A stretch of DNA of 54,086 bases from Phormidium sp. OSCR (GCA_001314905.1 LJZT01000017.1:1-54086), one strand, 5' to 3'. Positions 47,601 through 53,994 are shown, counted from the stretch's first letter. Notes: a model not told the origin generated them from the sequence alone. Translations and numbers: made by a program.

Positions 47601-48115
47601 TCGAAGTCATGGAGGACAAACCCCGCAATTCCCAAGCGGCGACTCAAGTCATCCACCACGCGACAAACGGTGGTGTTTAGGCTTTGTAAACGACGTTCAA
47701 TCAGGTTGGCGGGAAACAAGCCATTGAGAATATGGGTATTTAAGGACTGATCTGTGGCGTTATCACGACGAACCGCTTGACGTTCTCCCCTGGCGACGCG
47801 GCGATCGAGTTCTTCAAAGAACCATCCTCCCTTTGCAGAGACACCAATGGTGTATTTGAGAAGGTTCGGTAGGACAAATTCAGCAAAATCTGCCATTACG
47901 GTGTCATTGGGATGGGTTTTCTCAATGGCTTGTTTGAGAAGTTTTAGGGTCAGAAGTTGACGGGACAATTCGACAGTGCGATCGCCCTCTTCATCGCTTA
48001 ATCCCAAGTCTTCGGGATTCATTTCCTCAAAGTCATCATCGTCAAAGTCGTCATTGACATTGAGATTGTCAAAAAGACTCAGTTGTTTGGGATCGTCTGG
48101 ATTTTGGGATGGCAT
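44696..48115 (-). CDS. cas10d: Type I-D large subunit Cas10d (Csc3)
   Basis: A 1139-residue protein, the signature of subtype I-D. The N-terminal HD nuclease domain is recognisable from SLNTHILNGLFPANLIERRL and GFVLHDFEKFDYRRIPG (about residues 125-185), so the DNA-cutting activity sits here and not in Cas3'. The central palm-like region lacks an obvious GGDD cyclase motif. The N-terminus is very acidic (DDDFEEMNPEDLGLSDEEGD). It ends 54 bp before csc2 and is preceded by hepT across 59 bp. Confidence 0.95.
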   Translation of the reverse strand: MPSQNPDDPKQLSLFDNLNVNDDFDDDDFEEMNPEDLGLSDEEGDRTVELSRQLLTLKLLKQAIEKTHPNDTVMADFAEFVLPNLLKYTIGVSAKGGWFFEELDRRVARGERQAVRRDNATDQSLNTHILNGLFPANLIERRLQSLNTTVCRVVDDLSRRLGIAGFVLHDFEKFDYRRIPGIPEVYQQLSQNLDADIRKRPPEEHREIFDHLVPALELDTFLFPDNPANWEDYRDDLLYIAYNTQEKNDTNLNLSDSSLTPTLGDRTLNCLADLACLADRLSSIIKHPQDAEKSSLNKVIGDLSDGQLQLSYHAICENRGVLTNIVNNAVMEAHLEQNYDPLLYLPTGVIYLTSKNPPPISRDDLPNRVVASIKQLCAGELQRKQTGFGRDGKGMKYADYYTQFFEDTGLMQVALDATLRILNPNKKSVAKSRSDKLKEFQTKGVLPPEYNFDFDDDIRIDQIAEFGDVVTRKIWGDRRSRIEAFLKQSLKGKAAKDAIQKLPEPNLILEIAKTWQLESCLPELREIQGINASLKELKLKGNTGGVPLDWYFLAAKYLQNNPGQSQDEIRELGEQIIETILTITNPIISPYPLSDGWDDIRHWTEQVVILPHQPAEKTAAEQADIFLQELDHYQTAKKPGRGRQLLCSLSHSPYSVTEQMESAVLFTPQVYTNKQMLGGSNAKRNISSIAGTEMMLRQILMNQTQAVGKRFEDGKYRYLYFYPTYYFTPETNNFLALAYSNIAQTRFDTQIRGHFVNHETLEANFSLNHYQTVDSFIIDEQLQEKQQLPEGDKNRKIDRTFKLSYPEDKPLTFYFMALPPGRDPTDTESWIMPAWLALTIPNILDVKTVVSESPIPPFREGSEFEETVFLDSAPQAFRVLLNGDRFRLDSLLSPLNCLTAAYSIHLDINPKRGKKGYDANWGKFSELANNLDTSPLYVFHYLAKWSRARDTDAPSPKRLRLYTYDFYPCFDPHVTSDRHQQELTIMSPESPLHHPKQLVELYREFYRANKRYNPKSNAVLKPLDVAAETLLKADSSLFHGETLVAVVAAEIFKLMDRVHASTAEGYWKIQDREEERQKVLGFSRYFVEEVFEKTFKGDRARLAGKQLNLLRDTCEFLYRLEQDKENQDVKDKSANREEE

Positions 48116-48174
48116 AGTAAGGATGGTGTTTGTTTTGCTAATTTGGTTTATAAGACTGTCCAGTTGTGAATTAT

Positions 48175-48621
48175 CTAATCTCCCCTAAGAGAATCAAGAT
48201 ATTCTGCAATCTGGGATACATACAATGGGTAATATCTAATACTTTTGTGGATTGAATTAAATACAATTTCTGGATTTATATCGAGATAAAGATGGACAAG
48301 AATATTTCTCATGCTGGCTGCATCTGCTAACTCGCGGGCCACTTCTGATGTTAAAATTTTCTGATGACTCGCCTCTAGAAAGTAATCCTTATTAGTCCAA
48401 TGTGCTCGATTTTCCAAAATCCCGAGTTGAGATAAAAGATATTTGTTAATATCTAAAGCTGCTTCCGCACAAAGCTGAATTAATCGCTCGGCAATTAACT
48501 GGTTATCTTCACTTTCAAGATAGTCTGTTAAGGTCATGGTATTGAATTTTTTTAATCTGGCAATTAATGAACTTATTTTTTCCAGTCTTCGCCAAATAAC
48601 GCTAGTATTAAATTGACTCAT
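48175..48621 (-). CDS. hepT: HepT-like HEPN toxin
   Basis: A 148-residue helical protein with the HEPN ribonuclease motif RNILVHLY near residue 104 (Rx4HxY). In characterised HepT/MntA pairs the HEPN protein cuts RNA and the Tyr of this motif is modified by the MNT partner to switch it off. The start overlaps the stop of mntA by 4 bp (ATGA), the normal antitoxin-toxin coupling. The pair lies inside the I-D operon between cas3' and cas10d on the same strand, so it probably shares its transcript and may guard it. Confidence 0.9.
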   Translation of the reverse strand: MSQFNTSVIWRRLEKISSLIARLKKFNTMTLTDYLESEDNQLIAERLIQLCAEAALDINKYLLSQLGILENRAHWTNKDYFLEASHQKILTSEVARELADAASMRNILVHLYLDINPEIVFNSIHKSIRYYPLYVSQIAEYLDSLRGD

Positions 48622-49061
48622 AGCCCTTGTTCCCGTAAAAACTGATAGACCCGCGTTCTGGATTTATTGATGATATCATCAATTTTATTTTGGCTCAAAA
48701 GGCTATTCTTTTTGAACTCATCAAATAGTCCAGGATCTTGCTCATAAATTAGCTTGCCATCTTGTGCAATATGGTGAGCCATCAACTCAGAACAGCGTTG
48801 AATTTCAACTACATCGATGTTATCACTATTCAAATTGAGACAATCCCCAATAATGCCGATATCACGAAACCAGCCAAACCCCTCAACAGTTTTTCGGCGG
48901 AGTTCTTCATCGTAAAGGACAGCGAAGTCCCAGTCACTATTTGGATGTGTATCTCCCCTGGCACGAGACCCAAATAAAATCAACATCTTGAGGTAAGGTA
49001 TCTCTTGTAATAACCGACCTAAATCAATCTGTAATTCCATGTGATTTGAAGGTATCAACAT
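48618..49061 (-). CDS. mntA: MntA-like nucleotidyltransferase antitoxin
   Basis: A 147-residue minimal nucleotidyltransferase. The active site GSRARGDTHPNSDWD (about residues 32-46) fits GSx10DxD, and a third Asp lies in NIDVVEI. Characterised homologues add AMP units to the HepT tyrosine and so neutralise it. A second in-frame ATG at 49040 is an alternative start. The C-terminal third (LSQNKIDDIINKSRTRVYQFLREQGL) is longer than in the smallest family members. Confidence 0.9.
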   Translation of the reverse strand: MLIPSNHMELQIDLGRLLQEIPYLKMLILFGSRARGDTHPNSDWDFAVLYDEELRRKTVEGFGWFRDIGIIGDCLNLNSDNIDVVEIQRCSELMAHHIAQDGKLIYEQDPGLFDEFKKNSLLSQNKIDDIINKSRTRVYQFLREQGL

Positions 49062-49181
49062 ATTTTCATAAACTTTTACTTGGCTGGTGTGCTATGACGG
49101 CATAACACACCAAACATTAGTGACTTTAACCGGTTTAAAACTTAAACCAATGGTTGCACGATTTTGACCTATTTCATTAGA

Positions 49182-49412
49182 TTACTCATCATAAATGTAG
49201 TTGCAAACAGCAGTTCCATCATTAGAGTAAGGATGCGGGGAACAGTCAAATCCATATTTTTCCTGGATGACCTGTTGTCGTATTCCTTGAAGCGTCCCTA
49301 AGTATTTAGACGCACGCGCGATTACGTCTTTGGGCAAACTAGCATTTTGAGAGCAATGAAATAAAAATTCAATTACCTCCTCAAGCTGTTTGATATTGGA
49401 AAGATCAGGCAT
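49182..49412 (-). CDS. Small protein of unknown function in the cas operon
   Basis: A 76-residue protein with a helical N-terminal half (LSNIKQLEEVIEFLFHCSQN) and a polar Cys-containing tail (FDCSPHPYSNDGTAVCNYIYDE). I do not recognise it. A good ribosome-binding site (GGAGCAGG, plus-strand positions 49416-49423) three bases before the ATG supports a real gene. It lies between the pseudo-array region and mntA and is in the same direction as both TA genes and cas genes. Confidence 0.6.
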   Translation of the reverse strand: MPDLSNIKQLEEVIEFLFHCSQNASLPKDVIARASKYLGTLQGIRQQVIQEKYGFDCSPHPYSNDGTAVCNYIYDE

Positions 49413-49616
49413 AAACCTGCTCCATTTCTAAAATTAACAAGAGTTATCAGACCCATATTGTTCAAAGCAATCATTAATTTGAACTGACATAGCACGATGC
49501 GCCGATACCGTCCAAGCAGGAGGGCAAAGGAGTGCAGTTTTGTACTTGTAGTTCCGGGCGCTTTTCCCAGTGGGTCTAGTATCCCTATTCTTAAGGATGC
49601 CCCACACCTGCAGGCT

Positions 49617-49644
49617 TTGTCAATACTTTCTAACGATTTACAAT
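49617..49644 (+). promoter_or_regulatory. Near-consensus promoter driving the pseudo-array
   Basis: -35 TTGTCA (49617-49622) and -10 TACAAT (49639-49644), each one mismatch from consensus, 16 bp apart. The start of transcription would be near 49651, reading away from the leftward cas genes and through the guide-matching site and both pseudo-repeats. Confidence 0.7.
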
Positions 49645-49659
49645 ACATGAACCCTATAG

Positions 49660-49685
49660 CGCATCTACGGCTGCAACACATGGAC
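49660..49685 (-). promoter_or_regulatory. Target-like site matched by the pseudo-spacer
   Basis: On the minus strand, GTC (49685-49683) is followed by CATGTGTTGCAGCCGTAGAT, then GCG down to 49660. The pseudo-spacer starting at 49763 (plus strand) reads CATGTGTTGTACTCGTACTT, then GCG. The first nine bases are identical, and 18 of the first 23 match, with mismatches at 10, 12, 13, 18 and 19. GTC fits the known I-D PAM class (GTN). The site covers roughly +1 to +31 of the promoter at 49617-49644. Confidence 0.75.
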
Positions 49686-49742
49686 GCTGAACAATTTATG
49701 CTATACTCTCCCCGTGAGAGCAGTGACGTGATCTCTATCTAA
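49680..49742 (+). CDS. Candidate 20-codon ORF ahead of the pseudo-array
   Basis: An ATG at 49680 opens a 20-codon frame (MDAEQFMLYS...DVISI) that ends two bases into the first pseudo-repeat. It is the first ATG after the predicted transcription start and lies partly in the guide-matching site. There is no clear ribosome-binding site, and coding cannot be shown at this length. By analogy with CreTA modules it could be, or overlap, a small toxin; the toxin could equally be an RNA. A second short frame (49764-49874, 36 codons) starts inside the pseudo-spacer after GAGGGA. Confidence 0.25.
   Translation: MDAEQFMLYSPRESSDVISI
49702..49707 (+). promoter_or_regulatory. Possible second -10 box before the pseudo-array
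   Basis: TATACT, 34 bp before the first pseudo-repeat, with no good -35 at the expected distance. It could give the pseudo-array its own start point, separate from the upstream promoter. Confidence 0.35.
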
Positions 49743-49848
49743 TCCCTTTGAGGGATTGAAAACATGTGTTGTACTCGTACTTGCGTGCGCTACTCTCATC
49801 ATTCCAGACACTTCTGGAACGTCCCAATCCCTTTGAGGGATAGTTATC
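49741..49848 (+). ncRNA. Degenerate two-repeat mini-array (CreA-like crRNA analogue)
   Basis: Pseudo-repeat 1 (49741-49762) keeps 21 of the last 22 bases of the array repeat, including the stem and the handle, with the final C changed to A (ATTGAAAA). Pseudo-repeat 2 (49814-49848) keeps the whole stem AATCCCTTTGAGGGAT (49826-49841) but has a 3-bp deletion before it and has lost the handle. The pseudo-spacer between (49763-49813) is about 51 nt, longer than any array spacer, and ends with part of a hairpin (TTCCAGA/TCTGGAA). Cas6 could cut at both stems to release one guide with a near-normal 5' handle. It is on the strand opposite the array and the cas genes and runs into the 3' end of cas3'. 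Confidence 0.8.
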
Positions 49849-52012
49849 CAGCAATCCATATCTCTCCCCCCTGACGCTTGAGATACCCCGCCAACACATC
49901 CAACAACAACGCCGATTGACCGATCGCCAACGAGTACGGTGGCGTTGTCGTATGAATACTGTAACTGTCAGCGATGGGATAAATACTAAAGTGCATCGGT
50001 AGCCGCAATCGCTGGCGAACCTCCCTCACCGGAAGGGGAACCACATAACTCACCAAGGCCTGACGCTTCAATTTTTGGTTAATTTCACCAATCCAAGGGT
50101 TCTCAGGTTGCCAGATTTGCACCCCCGCCAGGACTTGAACTTTCCAGGAGTTGGCAACGGCCTCCAAACTCCCCGGATAGCTAAACCGCCAGTTTAACCG
50201 TTCCTCCCGGTAGCCTTTCAACCTCATAAACCCCAAACAATGGCGAAATCGTCCTTTGGCGATCGGTTGGTCGATCGCCTCTAACCGCCGCCTAAACCCC
50301 GCCTCCGTCCACATCTCAATCTCTAGGTTGCTGAGAATCCCCGGTAAGTCGTAGGTTTTAAAGCGATCGCCTCCCTCAACCTCCGTCTCGTCATACAGTC
50401 CACATTGCAGGGGACTCGATCCTCGGAAACTCCAAGCTTCCTCAGCAATAGGATTGTTCGATTTGCCTGACATCGCCTCCCAGTCACGCTTAGAGGCTTG
50501 CATCAATCCCTGGGTTCGCTTGAAGGAGGTGTCGAATAGGGTTTGACAGTCTCGACGGAAGCGATCTCGACTGTCCGTATAAATTGTCCGAATTTGAGGA
50601 TGACCCAAATCATAATAAAGTTTTACCGATTGAACGGCCCCCCATTTCTGATAATAACCCTGAAAGTCATTGATTTTACGATATTCATTGTGAATCGCCT
50701 CATTAAATTCTGTCCGTTCATAGTGTTCTCCCACCTTGAGAGGTGCGTCGTCTTTTTCAAACAGTCGTTCTGCTAAAAACTGCGGAACCAATCCATAGGC
50801 AATAAAGCAATGAAAAGGATGAAACCCCTCCCCATCTTCAGAGCCATCATGTCGTCCTAACCGTCCCAATCGCTGGATAAAATTACCGGAATCAGAAGAT
50901 TCAAACCAAAGTAAGTTGATTTTGAAATCGACCCCCACATCAATGGTACTCGTTCCAATGACCAAATCAGACTCTAACGATTGTTGTTTCGTCTGTTTCC
51001 CGGAAAGTCCGGTATTCTCGCCAACGGTGAGTCCATGTTGAGAAAATAACGCTTTGAATCTGGGAACTAACCGCTTAACGGCGGCAATGGAGTTAAGAAT
51101 AATTGCACCTTTACTTCCTGGATGGTCTAGGAAATCTTTAAGGATGCGATCGCAATTTTCTCGTAACCAATGTTCAGACGCTTGAGTTGTCGAGTCTAGG
51201 GCAACAAGATTAAACTGAATTTCTCGGGAAATTTGTCGCCAACCCTGGCTGAGTAGGCGTTTCTTCTCCTCCTCACTCTCAGGATAGGCGTATTTCCTCT
51301 CCTCCACTGGATTGATAACCTGATAACAAAATCCCACCCGATCTAACCTCTCGATGAGCTGTACATCTGGCGTTGCCGAGAGAAACAAAAACTTCTTGCG
51401 GCGATTGGTATGGCGAATCAAGAGTAGGGTATTGAGTACACTGGCAACTTGAGGAGCAGAGAAAACATGAAACTCATCAAATATAAATTGGTCGAAGTTC
51501 TTGTCAATGCGATTCCAAAGTTTATCTGGGTTGTCATAGCGATTGAGATAAGCCCCCCGATGAAGATAGTGAATCATATCTGGGTTAGACAGTAACACTT
51601 CAGAATTGGAGCCTTGACGAGCAATGGCTTGGGATTTGCTCAAGTCTTCTTGCTCAGAAAATAATTCTAATTCTGCACTACTTAAACGATTGATTCGTGG
51701 TACATTAACTTGAGGAAAATTATGAATATACTCACTCACTTGTCGCTCTTGGTCCCGTGCTAACTCATTCGTCGGATACATCCCTAAGGCAACTTTGTTA
51801 TTGAGTAAGACTGGGGAATAGGCGGCAAAACTTTTCCCATCTCCCGTCATGGCAGTATTCACCACCACATCGATGTCCGGATTTTGCAGTGCCTGATAGG
51901 TTTGCGCCTGATGCCACATCCAACCCCAGTCGCGGGGAAGTGTCACCCCTGCTGGCGGCATGGCAGCGGGTTCTGAGAAAATTGGCTTGAGAGTGATAGG
52001 ATACTCCACCAT
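49844..52012 (-). CDS. cas3': Type I-D Cas3' helicase
   Basis: A 722-residue superfamily 2 helicase without a nuclease domain; the I-D nuclease is in Cas10d. Motif I is TAMTGDGKSFAA, motif II is FDEFHVF, motif III is LFLSATPD, motif V is VIGTSTIDVGVDF and motif VI is QRLGRLGRHDG. It unwinds target DNA after Cascade binding. I chose the ATG at 52012 (MVEYPITLKPIFSEP), which matches the usual family start; the frame extends to a TTG at 52054. It is the first gene of the leftward operon, and its stop lies within pseudo-repeat 2. Confidence 0.93.
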   Translation of the reverse strand: MVEYPITLKPIFSEPAAMPPAGVTLPRDWGWMWHQAQTYQALQNPDIDVVVNTAMTGDGKSFAAYSPVLLNNKVALGMYPTNELARDQERQVSEYIHNFPQVNVPRINRLSSAELELFSEQEDLSKSQAIARQGSNSEVLLSNPDMIHYLHRGAYLNRYDNPDKLWNRIDKNFDQFIFDEFHVFSAPQVASVLNTLLLIRHTNRRKKFLFLSATPDVQLIERLDRVGFCYQVINPVEERKYAYPESEEEKKRLLSQGWRQISREIQFNLVALDSTTQASEHWLRENCDRILKDFLDHPGSKGAIILNSIAAVKRLVPRFKALFSQHGLTVGENTGLSGKQTKQQSLESDLVIGTSTIDVGVDFKINLLWFESSDSGNFIQRLGRLGRHDGSEDGEGFHPFHCFIAYGLVPQFLAERLFEKDDAPLKVGEHYERTEFNEAIHNEYRKINDFQGYYQKWGAVQSVKLYYDLGHPQIRTIYTDSRDRFRRDCQTLFDTSFKRTQGLMQASKRDWEAMSGKSNNPIAEEAWSFRGSSPLQCGLYDETEVEGGDRFKTYDLPGILSNLEIEMWTEAGFRRRLEAIDQPIAKGRFRHCLGFMRLKGYREERLNWRFSYPGSLEAVANSWKVQVLAGVQIWQPENPWIGEINQKLKRQALVSYVVPLPVREVRQRLRLPMHFSIYPIADSYSIHTTTPPYSLAIGQSALLLDVLAGYLKRQGGEIWIAG

Positions 52013-52019
52013 GAGAAAC

Positions 52020-52098
52020 TGTCCGTAAGCTGTTGCTAACTTCCATATTGCCAAGCAAAATGGGAATTAGCAAGCATTAAACGGATAAAGTGTCCGTA
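52020..52098. promoter_or_regulatory. Candidate operators between cas3' and the WYL regulator gene
   Basis: The 99-bp divergent gap holds two patterned elements. An inverted repeat, TTGCTAACTTCC (52033-52044) and GGGAATTAGCAA (52062-52073), pairs at 10 of 12 positions. TGTCCGTA occurs at 52020 and again at 52091; the second copy forms a palindrome with ACGGATA (52081-52087). The elements are placed to control both cas3' and the regulator gene. Confidence 0.6.
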
Positions 52099-52111
52099 CA
52101 AATTAACTACT

Positions 52112-52987
52112 GTGACTCGTAAAGGACAAGCCATCACCCTCTCCCTCCAGGAACGAGATAAACGAGCGTTAGAAGCTCTGGCCCTGGAATTTGGCAAAAC
52201 TTGGGGAGATAAGCCCAATATCTCGAAACTCGTCCAGGCGATCGCCCGTCGGGAATTGGCGATCGCCCCCAATCACGACTGGAGTGGCGATCGCATCCAA
52301 GCCCTCAATCAAGCTAGACTTGCCCTCATCGACCGGGGAGACATTGCAACGGCGGTAGAATTGGCTCGATTATTGGGCGATCGCAGCGAACTCTCCTTAC
52401 CCCTACGCCAAGAAATCGAGACTTTCCTCAATTCCCCTAGCCATCCCTGGCGTTGGCAAGTCGAGACGTACATCCGTCGCCAGCAATCCTTCACCCTCTC
52501 CTATCAAGATGCCACCGATCGCCTCTGGCGCTTCACCATCTGCCATGCTGCGATCGTGCAACATGAAGAGCGAGAGTATCTTGACTGCTGGTGTCCGGAC
52601 ACTCAAGGGAATCTCGACCTACCCGAACTACAACATAACTGGTCTCTACGGCTTGATCGCATTCAGGATGCCGTCCTCAGTCCCACCAAAAACCCTTGGC
52701 GCAAGGACTTCGACCGTATCTCCGTGGAATTTTATTTATACGGACGTTTAGCCGCCAGCTATAGCCAGTCTAAAAACCATCCAGAAGACATCGAAAGCGA
52801 CTGGCTTCCCGAACACCCCAACATCCGCCGGGTAGTGCGTTCGATTTACAACACCTACTGGTTTCGCCGGGAACTGCGTCGTCACGGTTCAGAGGTGGAA
52901 GTCATGGACCCGAAGCCGCTGCGAGACTTAATCGCCGAGGACTATCGCCAAATGTGCGATCGCTACTCCAATCCTCCCCCATCCTAA
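52112..52987 (+). CDS. RHH-WYL transcription regulator of the CRISPR locus
   Basis: 291 residues, GTG start. The N-terminal 50 residues (ITLSLQERDKRALEALALEFGKTW, then NISKLVQAIARRELAI) look like a ribbon-helix-helix DNA-binding domain. The middle and C-terminal part (QQSFTLSYQDATDRLWRFTICHAAIVQHEEREYLDCWCPD, then LRLDRIQDA) fits a WYL ligand-binding domain. WYL proteins next to cyanobacterial CRISPR loci are known regulators; Sll7009 of Synechocystis represses its I-D array. It is divergent from cas3', with candidate operators between, so autoregulation and control of the cas operon are likely. Confidence 0.82.
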   Translation: MTRKGQAITLSLQERDKRALEALALEFGKTWGDKPNISKLVQAIARRELAIAPNHDWSGDRIQALNQARLALIDRGDIATAVELARLLGDRSELSLPLRQEIETFLNSPSHPWRWQVETYIRRQQSFTLSYQDATDRLWRFTICHAAIVQHEEREYLDCWCPDTQGNLDLPELQHNWSLRLDRIQDAVLSPTKNPWRKDFDRISVEFYLYGRLAASYSQSKNHPEDIESDWLPEHPNIRRVVRSIYNTYWFRRELRRHGSEVEVMDPKPLRDLIAEDYRQMCDRYSNPPPS

Positions 52988-53123
52988 GAGTTAACAACAA
53001 GGCTAGTAAGCTTGTCAGTTTATCCATCTCAAGGAAAGTATCTATAAATTTCTTTTCGGTCGCATTCATGGAATCGGTTAAACTCCTTATAGACTCGAAA
53101 TTAACGCCATTTTTCAAGATCTG

Positions 53124-53152
53124 TTGTACCCATGGCCGAAAATTGGTATAAA
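53124..53152 (+). promoter_or_regulatory. Promoter of the DUF433/DUF5615 pair
   Basis: -35 TTGTAC (53124-53129), 17 bp, -10 TATAAA (53147-53152); start of transcription about 30 bp before the ATG at 53189. Confidence 0.6.
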
Positions 53153-53188
53153 TAGGGAAAAATCGTCCCCATTCACATCCCCCAAAAC

Positions 53189-53422
53189 ATGAGTACAACT
53201 CCTGAATTACTGAACCGGATTACGCAAAACCCTGGTCAATGTGGTGGTCGTCCATGTATTCGAGGAATGCGGATTCGGGTCGTCGATATTTTAGAAATGT
53301 TAGCCAACAATGTTAGTATTTCTGAAATTTTAGACGACTTCCCAGATTTAGAACTAGCGGATGTTCAAGCTTGTTTAATCTTTGCCGCACGACGTACGGA
53401 TTTTCCTAGACTAACCGTATGA
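53189..53422 (+). CDS. DUF433 antitoxin
   Basis: A 77-residue protein; RITQNPGQCGGRPCIRGMRIRVVDILEMLA and DDFPDLELADVQACLIFAARR are the DUF433 core, a VapB-like helix-turn-helix antitoxin family. It overlaps the DUF5615 gene by 4 bp. In such pairs the antitoxin binds the toxin and represses their promoter. The pair lies at the edge of the CRISPR island, where small TA modules commonly collect. Confidence 0.88.
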   Translation: MSTTPELLNRITQNPGQCGGRPCIRGMRIRVVDILEMLANNVSISEILDDFPDLELADVQACLIFAARRTDFPRLTV

Positions 53423-53769
53423 AAATTTGGGTCGATGCTCAACTTCCGCCCACCCTAGCCAGTTGGCTGACAGAAACATTTGGTTTAGAAGCGAGTGCAT
53501 TGCGAGATTTAGGGCTGCGGGATGCTCAAGATATCGAAATTTTCGCAGCGGCACGGGCTGAACGTGTTGTTATTATCACAAAAGACAGCGATTTCATTGA
53601 TTTAGTCTGTCGTTTAGGATCGCCTCCTCAAATTGTGTGGCTAACCTGTGGAAATGTTACTAACCGCAACTTACGACAATTATTAACTGCAGCTTTACCA
53701 AAGGCGTTAGAACAACTGTACCAGGGGGAAATGATTGTCGAAATTACAAATGCTCCTGAAAGTGGATGA
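53419..53769 (+). CDS. DUF5615 PIN-like toxin
   Basis: A 116-residue PIN-like nuclease. KIWVDAQLPPTLASWL supplies the first acidic residue, RDAQDIEIFAAARAERVVIITKDSDFIDL the later ones (TKDSDF motif), and VWLTCGNVTNRNLRQLL the last strand and helix. It is the toxin of the DUF433 partner and is expected to cut RNA. It is too short for a classical PIN protein but normal for DUF5615. Confidence 0.88.
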   Translation: MKIWVDAQLPPTLASWLTETFGLEASALRDLGLRDAQDIEIFAAARAERVVIITKDSDFIDLVCRLGSPPQIVWLTCGNVTNRNLRQLLTAALPKALEQLYQGEMIVEITNAPESG

Positions 53770-53868
53770 TACCATTAAAAAAAATCGCATAACAGTAGGA
53801 TCAAACCGCAAGTGGCGCACCCTGTCCAAGAGTCTCGCCTTCACGGCGGACTGGTTAACGCCACAGGG

Positions 53869-53994
53869 TTAGTAGCTGCCACCACCACCGCCACCACCAC
53901 TACCGCCCCCACCAAATCCTCCACAGCTGCCCCCACCGCCACCACCGCCAGAGAAACCAACAGCCACAGCGGAAGAAGAACCAGGACTTGACAT
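53869..53994 (-). pseudogene. Glycine-rich C-terminal fragment, probably truncated gene
   Basis: A 41-codon open frame whose last part is almost pure glycine with Ser, Cys and Phe and the end GGGGSY. Such tails end larger membrane or TPM-like proteins of bacteria. The frame is closed by a TGA just upstream of the first ATG, exactly where an IS-like end begins (53987 onward). This looks like the 3' end of a gene interrupted by an insertion, with its 5' part beyond the window. Confidence 0.4.

Larger units (their letters stand above)
49413..49740. other. Gap upstream of the pseudo-array
   Basis: 328 bp between the small gene and the first pseudo-repeat. It contains the plus-strand promoter, the guide-matching site and a short ORF, each listed separately. 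The remaining part (49424-49616) has no gene that I can support. A 21-bp-scale weak promoter for the leftward genes could lie near 49440-49480, but I see no good hexamers. Confidence 0.55.

Noticed and set aside
44696-48115. Type III assignment because of the Cas10-like large subunit
   Set aside because: No GGDD cyclase motif seen; Csc1, Csc2, Cas3' and an HD domain in the large subunit define type I-D.
49497-49742. 81-codon plus-strand frame before the pseudo-array
   Set aside because: Its 5' two thirds lie upstream of the predicted transcription start and have no ribosome-binding site or family resemblance; only the last 20 codons were kept as a weak candidate.
49741-49848. Treating the two pseudo-repeats as a normal second CRISPR array
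   Set aside because: Both repeats are degenerate in different parts, there is one oversized spacer, and no leader is visible; the self-matching guide points to regulation rather than immunity.
52902-53198. 98-residue minus-strand frame after the WYL gene
   Set aside because: Overlaps the WYL gene end and the DUF433 promoter; composition does not look coding.
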